A stretch of DNA of 64,000 bases from assembly GCA_013391845.1 (NCBI GenBank), contig CP058414.1, positions 62,001 to 126,000 of the forward strand. Reading direction: 5' to 3'. Shown in pieces: positions 43,897 to 53,245 of the stretch. The stretch comes from Pseudoalteromonas shioyasakiensis. GTDB taxonomy: Bacteria > Pseudomonadota > Gammaproteobacteria > Enterobacterales > Alteromonadaceae. The notes under the pieces were generated by a model, which had not been told where the DNA came from, did no database searches, and saw nothing but the letters and a program-made list of their open reading frames with translations. Both the position numbers and the translations under genes were made by a program. Each line of letters opens with the position of its first letter. Within the stretch, counting starts at the first letter, position 1.

Positions 43897-44280
43897 TTAC
43901 TTCGCTTGTTTGCTTTTGTAGTCAGCAATTGCTGCTTGAATCGCGTCTTCTGCTAAAATTGAACAGTGAATTTTCACTGGTGGTAATTCAAGCTCAGCAC
44001 TGATATCAGTGTTTTTGATTGTTGCAGCTTCATCTAATGTTTTGCCTTTTACCCACTCAGTTACAAGTGAAGAAGAAGCGATTGCGCTACCACAACCATA
44101 TGTTTTGAATTTTGCATCTTCAATTACACCTTCTGGTGATACTTTGATTTGCAATTTCATTACGTCACCACATGCTGGTGCACCCACCATGCCTGTTGCA
44201 ACTGACGGATCATTTTTGTCTAAAGCACCCACGTTACGTGGATTTTCAACATGATCGATTACTTTATCACTATAAGCCAT
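43897..44280 (-). CDS. iscU: Fe-S cluster scaffold IscU
   Basis: 127 residues from the ATG at 44280 ([10 protein letters not shown], with GAGGAT upstream); earlier in-frame codons are not used. It has the three ligand cysteines in [16 protein letters not shown] and HCSILAEDA and the HscA-binding LPPVK loop. It is the platform on which IscS-derived sulfur and iron form the cluster. Confidence 0.96.
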   Translation of the reverse strand: MAYSDKVIDHVENPRNVGALDKNDPSVATGMVGAPACGDVMKLQIKVSPEGVIEDAKFKTYGCGSAIASSSLVTEWVKGKTLDEAATIKNTDISAELELPPVKIHCSILAEDAIQAAIADYKSKQAK

Positions 44281-44320
44281 AATACTATCCTCACTACCTG
44301 CTAGCGGCGGCAATCACTGA

Positions 44321-45538
44321 TTAGTGATGCGCCCACTCAACTGAATCTAAATCAATACCTTCTTGATGCATTTCCCATAAAGGAGACATCTCACGTAAAC
44401 GGCCGATCGAGTTTTTGATTAGTTCAACGGTGTAATCAATCTCTTCTTCAGTCGTAAAGCGGCCAATGCTGAAACGAATTGAGCTGTGTGCTAACTCGTC
44501 ATTACGGCCTAATGCACGTAGTACATAAGAAGGCTCTAAGCTTGCTGAGGTACAGGCTGAACCTGATGAAACAGCAATGTCTTTAACAGCCATTAATAAC
44601 GACTCACCTTCAACAAAGTTGAAGCTGATGTTTACAATACCCGGAACTGACTGGCTTGGTTCACCATTGAAGTAAACTTCGTCCATATCAGCCATAATGC
44701 CATCAACCAAACGCTTACGAAGTGCGCTGATGTGTGCATGGTCTTTTTCGAAATCTTCTTTAGCGATTCTAAATGCCGCACCCATACCTACTAACTGGTG
44801 AGTAGCAAGTGTGCCTGAACGCATACCACGCTCATGACCACCACCGTGCATTTGTGCTTCTAAACGTGCGCGTGGCTTACGACGAACATAAAGTGCGCCT
44901 ACACCTTTCGGGCCATATACTTTGTGGCCAGAGAACGACATAAAATCTACTTTTAACTGTTGCACGTCGATAAGTACTTTACCTGCGCTTTGTGCAGCAT
45001 CAACATGGAACATAATTTTGCGCTCACGGCACATTTCGCCGATTGTCGCGATATCTTGGATAACACCTAGCTCGTTATTTACGTGCATTACACTCACAAG
45101 CACCGTGTCTTCACGCATGGCAGCTTCAAGCTTTTTAAGGTCAAGTAAACCGTTTTCTTCAACGTCCATATAGGTTACTTCGAAACCTTGGCGCTCTAGT
45201 TCACGACACGTATCAAGCACTGCTTTGTGCTCAGTTTTAACAGTGATAACGTGCTTGCCTTTCTTTTTATAGAACTGCGCAGCACCTTTAATTGCTAGGT
45301 TATTTGATTCTGTAGCACCTGAAGTGAAAACAATTTCACGCGGGTCAGCGTTGATCAGATCAGCAATATCTGTACGCGCTTGATCAACCGCTTCTTCTGC
45401 TTGCCAACCAAAACGGTGTGAGCGTGATGCAGGGTTACCAAAATTACCGTCCATAGTCAGGCATTGCATCATTTCTTTTGCCACACGTTCATCAACAGGC
45501 GTGGTTGCTGCGTAATCTAAATAAATCGGTAACTTCAT
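44321..45538 (-). CDS. iscS: Cysteine desulfurase IscS
   Basis: 405 residues from the ATG at 45538 ([23 protein letters not shown] upstream); E. coli IscS has 404. PLP lysine in [12 protein letters not shown] and the active-site Cys in the mobile loop [15 protein letters not shown] are present. It takes sulfur from cysteine for Fe-S clusters and for tRNA thiolation. Confidence 0.96.
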   Translation of the reverse strand: MKLPIYLDYAATTPVDERVAKEMMQCLTMDGNFGNPASRSHRFGWQAEEAVDQARTDIADLINADPREIVFTSGATESNNLAIKGAAQFYKKKGKHVITVKTEHKAVLDTCRELERQGFEVTYMDVEENGLLDLKKLEAAMREDTVLVSVMHVNNELGVIQDIATIGEMCRERKIMFHVDAAQSAGKVLIDVQQLKVDFMSFSGHKVYGPKGVGALYVRRKPRARLEAQMHGGGHERGMRSGTLATHQLVGMGAAFRIAKEDFEKDHAHISALRKRLVDGIMADMDEVYFNGEPSQSVPGIVNISFNFVEGESLLMAVKDIAVSSGSACTSASLEPSYVLRALGRNDELAHSSIRFSIGRFTTEEEIDYTVELIKNSIGRLREMSPLWEMHQEGIDLDSVEWAHH

Positions 45539-45560
45539 TTCTCTCTCCGCTTTCGTCAAG

Positions 45561-46052
45561 CTACAGTTGACAGCTTACTTGAATGTTTTCCAGTTGCTTA
45601 ATTGCAGTGTTGATGCTGTTATCTTGGCGAGATGCGACTTCTTTCACATCTGACTTTTCCACCAATTCAGCAAGGGTAATACTATTTAAAAAATCTTCGA
45701 TACGTGCGCTTAAGTCCGACCATAGGGTGTGAGTCAAACAGCGCATGCCGCTTTGGCAACCACCCGTTGCATTGTGACAACGTGTTGCATCAACAGACTC
45801 ATCTACGGCATTAATCACATCGCCGACAGAAATTTCGTTTGCTTCTCTACCAAGTAAATATCCGCCACCTGGGCCACGCACAGAGGTCACAAGGCCGTTT
45901 TTACGTAAACGGGCGAATAATTGTTCGAGATAAGATAGCGAAATCTCTTGGCGTTCAGAAATATCGGCAAGGGGAACTGCACCCACATTTGTATGTAGTG
46001 CAACATCCAACATGGCGGTTACTGCGTATCTGCCTTTTGATGTTAACTTCAT
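45561..46052 (-). CDS. iscR: Fe-S cluster regulator IscR
   Basis: 163 residues from the ATG at 46052 ([19 protein letters not shown] upstream). An Rrf2-type winged helix with the recognition segment [17 protein letters not shown] and the three cluster cysteines in [14 protein letters not shown]. With a [2Fe-2S] cluster it represses the isc operon through type 1 sites; three such boxes are just upstream. Confidence 0.96.
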   Translation of the reverse strand: MKLTSKGRYAVTAMLDVALHTNVGAVPLADISERQEISLSYLEQLFARLRKNGLVTSVRGPGGGYLLGREANEISVGDVINAVDESVDATRCHNATGGCQSGMRCLTHTLWSDLSARIEDFLNSITLAELVEKSDVKEVASRQDNSINTAIKQLENIQVSCQL

Positions 46053-46093
46053 AGAGCCCCCGATGTTACTGCACGCTAAGGTGTGCAAATTTT

Positions 46094-46226
46094 AATTACC
46101 AGACCAAAATAGTCAAGTATTATCACTTGATAAAAATTGATACTTGCCACTGATAAAACCTAATACCTGACAAAAATGGTCAAGTACTAGGTCTATTCTA
46201 ATTACCTGAGTAATTTAGTCAAGTAT
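46094..46226 (-). promoter_or_regulatory. isc promoter region with three IscR-like boxes
   Basis: Three similar sites lie at 46094-46121, 46162-46188 and 46201-46226. On the minus strand each begins (A)TACTTGAC and continues with an AT-rich centre and a GTC/CTC-(A/T)GGTAAT-like end, close to the IscR type 1 consensus known from E. coli. The TTGAC parts could also be -35 elements. The region is between iscR and trmJ. Confidence 0.75.
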
Positions 46227-46244
46227 TATACTTATAACCTGTGA

Positions 46245-46967
46245 TTATTTTATAGACTTATTAATTGAGGTAAGAATACCGCGTAAGATGTTCATCTCTG
46301 CTTCTTCTGGGCGTGCGCGGTTGAATAAACGACGAAGTTTTGTCATCACCATACCTGGGTGTTGCTTGATGATAAAACCTGTATCATTTAGAGTTTGCTC
46401 TAAGTGCTCGTAAAACAGCTCAGTTTGCTTTGCATTTGGGTAGGTTGCTTCGTCTTCTTCTTGTGCTTTTGGCTGTTTGTTTAAATAAGCCATACGTGTT
46501 TCATAACACAATGTTTGCACAGCCATTGCTAGATTTAGCGAGCTGTATTCAGGGTTCGCAGGAATACATACGTGGTAGTTACATTGTTGTAGTTCTTCGT
46601 TAGTTAAACCACTATTTTCGCGGCCAAATACCAATGCTACTGGACCATGCTCAGCTTCAGCCACTAGTTTTTCACCACATTCACGCGGCTCAACCATAGG
46701 CCAAGATAAAGTACGTGAGCGTGCACTCGTACCAATTGTTAAACTACAATCAGCAATTGCATCAGCTAGCGTATCAACAACCACAGCTTTACCTAAAACA
46801 TCCGTGGCACCTGCAGCAAGTGCACTCGCATGACTATCAATTTCACAAGCAGGATCAACAAGATATAAATTTGATAAGCCCATCGTTTTCATAGCACGTG
46901 CCGCTGAGCCAATATTACCAGAATGTGATGTGTTTACTAATACGATACGAATATCATCAAGTGTCAT
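46245..46967 (-). CDS. trmJ: tRNA (cytidine/uridine-2'-O-)-methyltransferase TrmJ
   Basis: 240 residues of the SPOUT family: [20 protein letters not shown] at the start, the knot motifs [13 protein letters not shown] and [17 protein letters not shown]. It methylates the 2'-O of position 32 in tRNAs. The order suhB (divergent), trmJ, iscR is that of E. coli and many relatives. Confidence 0.93.
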   Translation of the reverse strand: MTLDDIRIVLVNTSHSGNIGSAARAMKTMGLSNLYLVDPACEIDSHASALAAGATDVLGKAVVVDTLADAIADCSLTIGTSARSRTLSWPMVEPRECGEKLVAEAEHGPVALVFGRENSGLTNEELQQCNYHVCIPANPEYSSLNLAMAVQTLCYETRMAYLNKQPKAQEEDEATYPNAKQTELFYEHLEQTLNDTGFIIKQHPGMVMTKLRRLFNRARPEEAEMNILRGILTSINKSIK

Positions 46968-47510
46968 TGCGTTGTTACTTACTGAAAGTCAAAAATTGCG
47001 GGGATTATAGCATGGCTGCAAGCGCTAGGCGATATGCTTTGAGCGGTAAGCAAGCATTGTAGGTACGATTTTACATCGCGCAACACTTCTATGATTCACA
47101 AAGAGAATAAGAGGCGCTGCGCTTTAGAGAAAACAAAAAAGCCTTATTGTCACTTTCTTATTTTCTTCTCGCTCACTTCTCTTTTGCAAAAACATATTTG
47201 AACCACAGAGAACACAGAGGCGTTTATCGCTTCACTGAGAAAACCAAATTATCACAAAGAGATAAAGAGACGCTGCGCTTTAGAGAAAACAAGAAAACAT
47301 AATTATCAGTTCCTCATTTTCTTCTCATTCACTTCTCTTTGTGTAAATATTTTCGGCACTAAAGTACCTCCTACGAGGCAGGCCTTTGACAAACCCCTGA
47401 AAAACAACACCGTTCGACTTCAAACTTAAAGCTTACCGCTTGTTGTGCAATAGGATCCCCTTACATTTCAACCCTGTACAAAAAACAACCTAATTTATTC
47501 GAGTTTATTG
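46968..47510. repeat. Intergenic repeat array between trmJ and suhB
   Basis: About 540 bp with no gene. It contains a GTAGG...CGCGCAAC hairpin unit (47059-47084) related to 34158 and 35818, and two CACAAAGAG...CTCTTTG elements (47095-47189 and 47251-47346) with a 60-bp spacer. The last part is an inverted copy of the array at 35936-36079: for example AACCACAGAGAACACAGAGG here against CCTCCGTGTACTCTGTGGTT there. Confidence 0.68.
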
Positions 47511-47538
47511 TTTACTTTACGCTAGAAATCGCTAGAAT
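47511..47538 (+). promoter_or_regulatory. Probable suhB promoter
   Basis: TTTACT (47511-47516), 16-base spacer, TAGAAT (47533-47538), about 48 bp before the suhB ATG. Confidence 0.5.
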
Positions 47539-47585
47539 ACGCCGGCTTAAATATATTCGTTCTTTTACAACCCAAAGGTAATGCT

Positions 47586-48389
47586 ATGCATCCAATGTTA
47601 AACATTGCGGTTCGCGCTGCGCGTAACGCAGGCAAAATTTTACTTCGTGCAAGTGAAGATTTATCAAAAGTTGATGTACAACAAAAAGGCACTAACGACT
47701 TAGTGACTAACATCGATAAAGAAGCTGAAGCCGCAATTCGTGATACCATTTTAAAATCTTACCCTGATCACTGTATCGTAGGTGAAGAGCTTGGTGAGCA
47801 CAAAGGTAAAGATGCAGATTACCAATGGATTGTTGATCCACTTGATGGCACAACTAACTTCATCAAGGGTATCCCTCATTTCGCAGTATCAATTGCACTT
47901 AAAGTTAAAGGTCGTTTAGATCAAGCTGTTATCTATGATCCAATTCGCGGTGAATTATTCACTGCTTCACGTGGTCAAGGCGCACAGCTTAACAGCAAGC
48001 GTTTACGCGTAACTAAAACTAACGAGTTAGCAGGTTCTATACTTGCAACTGGTTTCCCATTCAAACAAAAGCACCACTTAGACGCATACTCTGAAGCGTT
48101 TAAAGCACTTTTCATTCAAACTGCTGATATCCGCCGTGCAGGTTCTGCTGCGTTAGATATGGCTTATGTTGCTGCGGGTCGTGTTGATGGTTTCTTTGAA
48201 ATTGGCCTTAAGCCATGGGACACAGCGGCAGGCGAGCTTTTAGTTAAAGAAGCTGGCGGTATGGTTGTTGATTTCGCAGGTGGTATTAACTATAACCAAA
48301 GCGGCAACATCATTTGTGGCGCACCTAAGTTAACTCAAGCGATCATTCGTGAAATTCGCCCAGTGTTAACTGAATCACTACTTCGCTAA
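47586..48389 (+). CDS. suhB: Inositol-1-monophosphatase family protein SuhB
   Basis: 267 residues, as in E. coli. Metal-binding motifs GEELGEH, VDPLDGTTNF and WDTAAGELLVKEAGG are present. SuhB dephosphorylates inositol phosphates in vitro and is also a component of the rRNA antitermination complex with NusA. Position divergent from trmJ-isc is conserved in gammaproteobacteria. Followed by a terminator. Confidence 0.95.
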   Translation: MHPMLNIAVRAARNAGKILLRASEDLSKVDVQQKGTNDLVTNIDKEAEAAIRDTILKSYPDHCIVGEELGEHKGKDADYQWIVDPLDGTTNFIKGIPHFAVSIALKVKGRLDQAVIYDPIRGELFTASRGQGAQLNSKRLRVTKTNELAGSILATGFPFKQKHHLDAYSEAFKALFIQTADIRRAGSAALDMAYVAAGRVDGFFEIGLKPWDTAAGELLVKEAGGMVVDFAGGINYNQSGNIICGAPKLTQAIIREIRPVLTESLLR

Positions 48390-48416
48390 TAGCGGTTGTA
48401 ATACAGATTTACATAC

Positions 48417-48441
48417 AAAAAGGAGCTAAGGCTCCTTTTTT
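48417..48441 (+). terminator. Bidirectional terminator after suhB
   Basis: AGGAGC / GCTCCT stem with A-run before and T-run after; it serves suhB from the left and overlaps the last codons of the convergent gene at 48426-49256. Confidence 0.8.
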
Positions 48442-49256
48442 TGTGGCTGAAAATAATCGTTATCGAGTTCTATCTCTGTTACTTCACCTTCTTTAAATGG
48501 CAATTTGGCTAAGTCCTCAGCAAAGTAGCTCGCAAATAATTGCTCAAACTCGCCCGTGCTTTTCATCTTGGTGAGTCCTTTCAATAACACCTCAGCGAGT
48601 TCTGGCCTGTGGTTGCTGACAAAAAAGTAAAATGCTGTTGGGTAACTAATATAAAGGTCAGGCACTATAACCAGCTCGTCACTCTTTACTTGTTCCATTT
48701 CTGAAATGACTTCAATGAACGAACGCGGAAAATAATCAACTCGCCCTCTGATCACTAAACTAAACATTGCTTGATAATTTGCTAACGGCCTGACAGATAG
48801 ACCATTTTGCGCAAGAATTTTAGTATCAGGCCAATCATGACCCTGTATAGCTGTAAACGGTGCTAAATCTTGTTTCGTTTTTACATCTTTAAAACGAGGC
48901 ACAAACGCTCGTTTGGTAAGTAGCGCTCGTTTGCCTATGTAACCCTTAAACAAAGGGACGGGTACAGCAATGGCTAAGTGTTCACGCTCTGGGCTTGTCA
49001 TACTCCAAAACAAATCGGCTTGCTTTGCATCAAGCATAAGCAAAGTACGCTGTTGGTGAGGATGAACAAGTACTTCATTGATTTCTGCTTGGTAATTACC
49101 GGCACGTAACGCCGCTGTCAGTAATTCATGAAGATAATAATCACGTTTATAAAATGGGCGTTGCTCAACCGCTAAATTCACCACATTGTTAGCTTCAGTA
49201 GCAAGGCTGTATCCTAGGCTCAGCAATATTAATATTGCACTACATAGTCGCTTCAT
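48426..49256 (-). CDS. Periplasmic solute-binding protein (SBP_bac_3 type)
   Basis: 276 residues with a signal peptide (MKRLCSAILILLSLGYSLATEA). The mature protein has the two-lobe pattern of the amino-acid-type binding proteins, with DLFWSMTSPEREH in lobe 1 and YQAMFSLVIRGRVDYFPRSF before the crossing strands. No ABC permease or ATPase gene lies beside it, so it is probably one of the orphan binding-protein-like sensors or enzymes common in Alteromonadales. It lies about 80 bp downstream of the EAL/GGDEF gene, on the same strand, which allows a sensor-partner role; this is speculative. Confidence 0.72.
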   Translation of the reverse strand: MKRLCSAILILLSLGYSLATEANNVVNLAVEQRPFYKRDYYLHELLTAALRAGNYQAEINEVLVHPHQQRTLLMLDAKQADLFWSMTSPEREHLAIAVPVPLFKGYIGKRALLTKRAFVPRFKDVKTKQDLAPFTAIQGHDWPDTKILAQNGLSVRPLANYQAMFSLVIRGRVDYFPRSFIEVISEMEQVKSDELVIVPDLYISYPTAFYFFVSNHRPELAEVLLKGLTKMKSTGEFEQLFASYFAEDLAKLPFKEGEVTEIELDNDYFQPQKKEP

Positions 49257-49339
49257 TGTTATTTTTGTTAATGTGTTTTTTTTAAGCTACACCCAGTTAA
49301 ACAGGGACACAAGTAAAATTAAGCAAACTTCAAATTTCT

Positions 49340-51130
49340 TCATGAGTTAATAGTAAGTGCTTCATCTTTTTGGCTGCTTAAACGCACCACGGCGGGGGCT
49401 GGTCGGCTACGTTTACATACAAACAAGTGGCTACTCTGATAGCGCTTGGCCTCTTTTTTCGCATCAGTAGCCAACGCTGCAACTTGGTGGCTGTTGATGC
49501 AAAGCTCCAAATCAGGCTTAACCAAACCTATTGATAGTGTAAGTAATGGCACAAACTGCTTTTTCCCTTCTCGGTTACTTGCCCAGTAACCCCCTTGCTC
49601 CATATGCTCTGGGGTGAAAAAGGCGCGAGACTGCAGCTCAAATTTATCGATAATGTCATGGCATACTTGCTCTGCATCATTTTTATCAAACACTACCATA
49701 AAGTCATCACCACCAATGTGACCCACAAAGCCTTTGCTAGTACTACAGGCCTCTACGATTACTTCTGCAAGCAGCTTTATAACGCTATCACCACTGGCGT
49801 ACCCATACAGGTCATTGAATTGTTTAAAGTGGTTTAAATCAACATAGGCTAACGAGAATGGGTAATTATTGCGAAGTCTAAGTTCAATTGCTTCGTTAAT
49901 AGCGACATTACCCGGCAACATAGTTAGCGGATTGGCATGTTGTGCATGGCGGATTTTTTCTTCTGTAATGTGTTTTAAGATATTACGTAGTGGTGCCAAG
50001 CCTAAGTATTCGCCATTACGGGTGATCACAATGTGACGTCGAATATCAAACTCAAATTCGGTAATTTGCTGACTCACCGTATCGAGTAACTCGTTTTCGT
50101 CTACCACTAACGGCTGCTTATCCATTAAAGAAGTAACTGGTTGCTTGTCGTAAAGTGCATGGCCATAAGGAGCGGCAAATACTTCAGTGAGTTGATCTCG
50201 ATGTAATAAACCAACGGGGATATTGTGCTCTAGTACGGCTAGGCTAGTTAGGGTTTTATCTTGTTCAAAAATACTGTGAGCATCTTTACAGCGTGTTGTT
50301 GCTTCAATACTAGCGTGCTCTACCGCTAACCAACCAATCGCCATTGACTGCTCAAATGTATTGCTATTGTCTGATGACTCCAAGTGCTTTAAGCAGTGGA
50401 TATTAATTTCGTAACTAGGCTGCAAGCTCGGCCTTTCCAGTAAAAAACCTTGTGCATGCTGCACGCCCAAAATTTCGAGTAGACGAAGTTCCTCAGCCCG
50501 CTCAATGCCTTCTGCTATCACTTGCGTATTGGTGGCTTTTGCAAGCTCAATAATTGACTTTAAAAACTCTTTTTTAACGACACTCTGGTCACAATGATCG
50601 ATAAAGTAGCGGTCTATTTTTACAAACTCAGGACATAACTCAGACCATTGCTTTAAACCCGAATAGCCAGCGCCTAAGTCATCAATGGCAATCGAAAAAC
50701 CTAACTCACGATAATGGGCAATGGTCTTTAACAATAAAAAGCCATCATCCACTTTTTCTTGCTCTGTAACCTCAATAACCACGCGATTAGTTGCAAGACC
50801 AAAGTGTTCAACTAGATGTAATGTTTCACCCTTAGGGTGGCAAGGGTCGAGTAAAGTTTTAGGACTTACGTTTAAGAACAACTTACCCTCAAGATTGAGC
50901 TTAACAAAGTTTTCAATTGCTCTACTGCGGCAAAGTAGCTCTAATTCAGAGATCTTATGGCAATCAATGGCTGCGCTGAACAATCTACTCGGCATTTCTA
51001 ACTCAGACCCTTTCGGGCCGCGACTTAACGCCTCGTAGCCCAAAATATGTTGATTAGAAATGTCAAAGATAGGTTGAAACAAGGTTTCAATTGCACTGTT
51101 ATCTAAGATCTGCTGTAGTTGTGCGTTCAC
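49340..51130 (-). CDS. EAL-CBS-GGDEF cyclic-di-GMP protein
   Basis: 596 residues in the order EAL (about 1-245), CBS pair (about 265-390), GGDEF (about 400-570). The EAL domain keeps its catalytic residues (EALSRG, EVTEQEK, DDLGAGYSGL, KIDRYFID, VIAEGIE) and looks active as a phosphodiesterase. The GGDEF domain reads GGDDF, a variant that may or may not synthesise c-di-GMP. No signal peptide or membrane helix; cytoplasmic. The CBS domains may bind adenine nucleotides and tune the output. Confidence 0.9.
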   Translation of the reverse strand: MNAQLQQILDNSAIETLFQPIFDISNQHILGYEALSRGPKGSELEMPSRLFSAAIDCHKISELELLCRSRAIENFVKLNLEGKLFLNVSPKTLLDPCHPKGETLHLVEHFGLATNRVVIEVTEQEKVDDGFLLLKTIAHYRELGFSIAIDDLGAGYSGLKQWSELCPEFVKIDRYFIDHCDQSVVKKEFLKSIIELAKATNTQVIAEGIERAEELRLLEILGVQHAQGFLLERPSLQPSYEINIHCLKHLESSDNSNTFEQSMAIGWLAVEHASIEATTRCKDAHSIFEQDKTLTSLAVLEHNIPVGLLHRDQLTEVFAAPYGHALYDKQPVTSLMDKQPLVVDENELLDTVSQQITEFEFDIRRHIVITRNGEYLGLAPLRNILKHITEEKIRHAQHANPLTMLPGNVAINEAIELRLRNNYPFSLAYVDLNHFKQFNDLYGYASGDSVIKLLAEVIVEACSTSKGFVGHIGGDDFMVVFDKNDAEQVCHDIIDKFELQSRAFFTPEHMEQGGYWASNREGKKQFVPLLTLSIGLVKPDLELCINSHQVAALATDAKKEAKRYQSSHLFVCKRSRPAPAVVRLSSQKDEALTINS

Positions 51131-51217
51131 CTTACACCTAGCCTAAAAAATACAAATAGGAGGCTAAATTAGCAACCTTGTATGACAATTTTATGGCAAG
51201 GCGATGACGAGTGCAGA

Positions 51218-51769
51218 CTAGTCAATGGCAGTGATCAGCTCAAGCTGTTTAATACGGGCAAAACTATCAATCATTTTTAGTTTGGCGCTCTGGTAATCAT
51301 CCTGTGCTAAACCTGTTTGTTGAGCTAATTTATAAATTGCAAGGGGGTTAAGTAATAACTGCTGTGCGTGATAGCAACTTGCAGCTGCAAATTCTGGAAG
51401 CTCCGGTTCTAAGTTAATCGTAATTTCATTCTTCAACGCTTCTGTATCGTCACTTTGCTGTTGCTGAAACTCTGTTGCGTTTGCCATCGCTTGCAAACTT
51501 GCCTCACATTCTGGCAGCTGTGCTTTAAGGTTTAAAAACAAACCAGTTGATGAACTAATTAGCTTAAGCGTCAGATCTTGCAAGTGCTGAGCAGTTGATT
51601 GGTTTTGTAATGCTTCTACAACTTGCCAAGCCAACCCTTGATAGCTGTCGAACTGCTGCCCTAGAGTCACCTCAGGTGATTGTTGTATTTCAGTCTGTTC
51701 TGGCTCTGCTTTTTTGCCGCAAGCGCTAAGCATTAAAAGTATAAACACACTAAACATCAGGTGTTTCAT
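51218..51769 (-). CDS. Unknown lipoprotein
   Basis: 183 residues with a lipoprotein signal peptide ending in LSAC (Cys17), followed by a short charged linker and a Gln-rich helical domain with two cysteines (LPECEAS and AASCYHAQ). It should be lipid-anchored; Gly-Lys after the Cys suggests the outer membrane. It may belong to a DUF3829-like group, but this is uncertain. It stands alone before the EAL/GGDEF gene, 87 bp away on the same strand. Confidence 0.7.
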   Translation of the reverse strand: MKHLMFSVFILLMLSACGKKAEPEQTEIQQSPEVTLGQQFDSYQGLAWQVVEALQNQSTAQHLQDLTLKLISSSTGLFLNLKAQLPECEASLQAMANATEFQQQQSDDTEALKNEITINLEPELPEFAAASCYHAQQLLLNPLAIYKLAQQTGLAQDDYQSAKLKMIDSFARIKQLELITAID

Positions 51770-51896
51770 AATTTCTCCGAGAGTCTGATTTAACTCATTT
51801 TAAAACAATCATTAGTAGCAAGAGTAACCATAAATGCAAGAACAACTGAAAACATGTAACTCGTTACCAGTATAGTCAATTTCATAACACCAAGAT

Positions 51897-52853
51897 TTAC
51901 TTCAGCAACAGTGCCTCTGCAGTTAGTTCGTTCGTAATGAGACTATTGATCATTCCAGATTCTATCGCTCCAGCAATGGCTGGCACTTTATTGTTACCTG
52001 CTGCAATCCCAATAACACGTTTTTCATTGCTGGGAGAAAGTACTGCACTCGTCACTCGATTATTTATTTCTGATTCGACAAGATTACCTTCATTATTATA
52101 AATCCAGCTAATTACTTCACCTGTAGCACCAATAGCGTCAAGCGCAGCCAGTTCATGCCGAGTAACAAAGCCGTCTAAGTGAAGGGGTGAATTAGTTCCT
52201 AAATCACCAATTCCAACAAATGAAACATCAGCTTGTGATGCAAGTTGATGTACATTTTTAACATGCGTTAATTGCTGCCAGCCTACTTTCTCAGCTTCAG
52301 ATCCTGCAATGACGGGTACTGGCATAGGAAAATGTTGCGCACCAACTCTTTCTGCAACATGAATTGCAACTCCATAGCGACTTGCTGAGCCATCTTGAGC
52401 AATATTTCCAACTAAAGATACAATACGATGATGTGGACAATGCATTGTTGGGAGCTCTTCTGCGCATGCACGCAACACTCTACCTGTACCAAACGCTATG
52501 ATTTTTGCCTGACGTTGTTTTAGCTGTCTTTCGATTTCTGCAGCACCCGCTTGAGCCAAGCCAACAGTAGAATTTATATCGTTACTCTCGCTAGGCACCA
52601 CTTCACAACTAAGCAAACCGTATCGATTTTGCAGTGCATCAGCAAGCTCCATACAGCGTCGAATTGGATGCTCTAATCGTACTTTTATTAACCCCTGTGA
52701 TACTGCCAAAGCAACAAGCCTTTGCGCAGATTGGCGAGATGTATTAAGTTGCTTGGCTATTTCATCTTGAGTTTTACCAGCAACATAGTAGAGCCAGCCA
52801 GCCCTCGCTGCTTCTTCTAATTTTTGATTATCACTGCTAGAAATTGAAGCCAT
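51897..52853 (-). CDS. SorC/DeoR-type sugar-binding transcriptional regulator
   Basis: 318 residues from the ATG at 52853 (AGGCG upstream); a TTG seven codons earlier is an alternative. The N-terminal helix-turn-helix (VAGKTQDEIAKQLNTSRQS) is followed by the SorC effector domain with FGTGRVLRACAEEL, VSFVGIGDLG and IGIAAGNNKVPAI. These regulators respond to phosphorylated sugars or polyols. It is adjacent to the OprB porin, permease and polyol dehydrogenase genes, which are its likely targets. Confidence 0.85.
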   Translation of the reverse strand: MASISSSDNQKLEEAARAGWLYYVAGKTQDEIAKQLNTSRQSAQRLVALAVSQGLIKVRLEHPIRRCMELADALQNRYGLLSCEVVPSESNDINSTVGLAQAGAAEIERQLKQRQAKIIAFGTGRVLRACAEELPTMHCPHHRIVSLVGNIAQDGSASRYGVAIHVAERVGAQHFPMPVPVIAGSEAEKVGWQQLTHVKNVHQLASQADVSFVGIGDLGTNSPLHLDGFVTRHELAALDAIGATGEVISWIYNNEGNLVESEINNRVTSAVLSPSNEKRVIGIAAGNNKVPAIAGAIESGMINSLITNELTAEALLLK

Positions 52854-53245
52854 TTTATACGCCTGTTTAAACAATAAATGAGGTAAATAATTAGCAAAAT
52901 CAGTCTGCTAAACAAGAGATTTATTACTTTTTAGGGATTTTTAAATACATTTATATAATTGTGCTGTACTCATCCCTTGGGTTGCAAACAAAGTTAAAAA
53001 TCGACTCTATATTGCTTCTCAGGTTAAGTTAGAATCAGCTATGCAGCGGCTATTTTATACATAATCTGTCATGAATAACAATTTTAGGGTTCACACTCTA
53101 AACTAAAAAAGCACCTAACTAAATTTGTTTCAAAATTAGTGAGGTGCCTATGCATTTCACAAAGTGTGAATAACCTGAAGCTATTAGCATCTGAACGACA
53201 AAATCAAGAATTTGCAGTCAAATAACTTCGGTTTAAAAGGTTTAG
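52854..53245. other. Intergenic region between regulator and porin
   Basis: About 390 bp with no gene. The only clear structure is the terminator at 53105-53148 belonging to the porin gene. The remaining part must contain the promoter of the regulator; no confident -35/-10 pair was seen. Confidence 0.5.
53105..53148 (-). terminator. Terminator of the porin gene
   Basis: Stem GCACCT / AGGTGC (53111-53116, 53142-53147) extended by ACTAA / TTAGT, with an A-run on its left that gives a U-run on the minus-strand transcript. Confidence 0.72.

Noticed and set aside
46968..47510. Small RNA gene between trmJ and suhB
   Set aside because: The hairpins belong to the dispersed repeat family and no promoter with a matching terminator was found.
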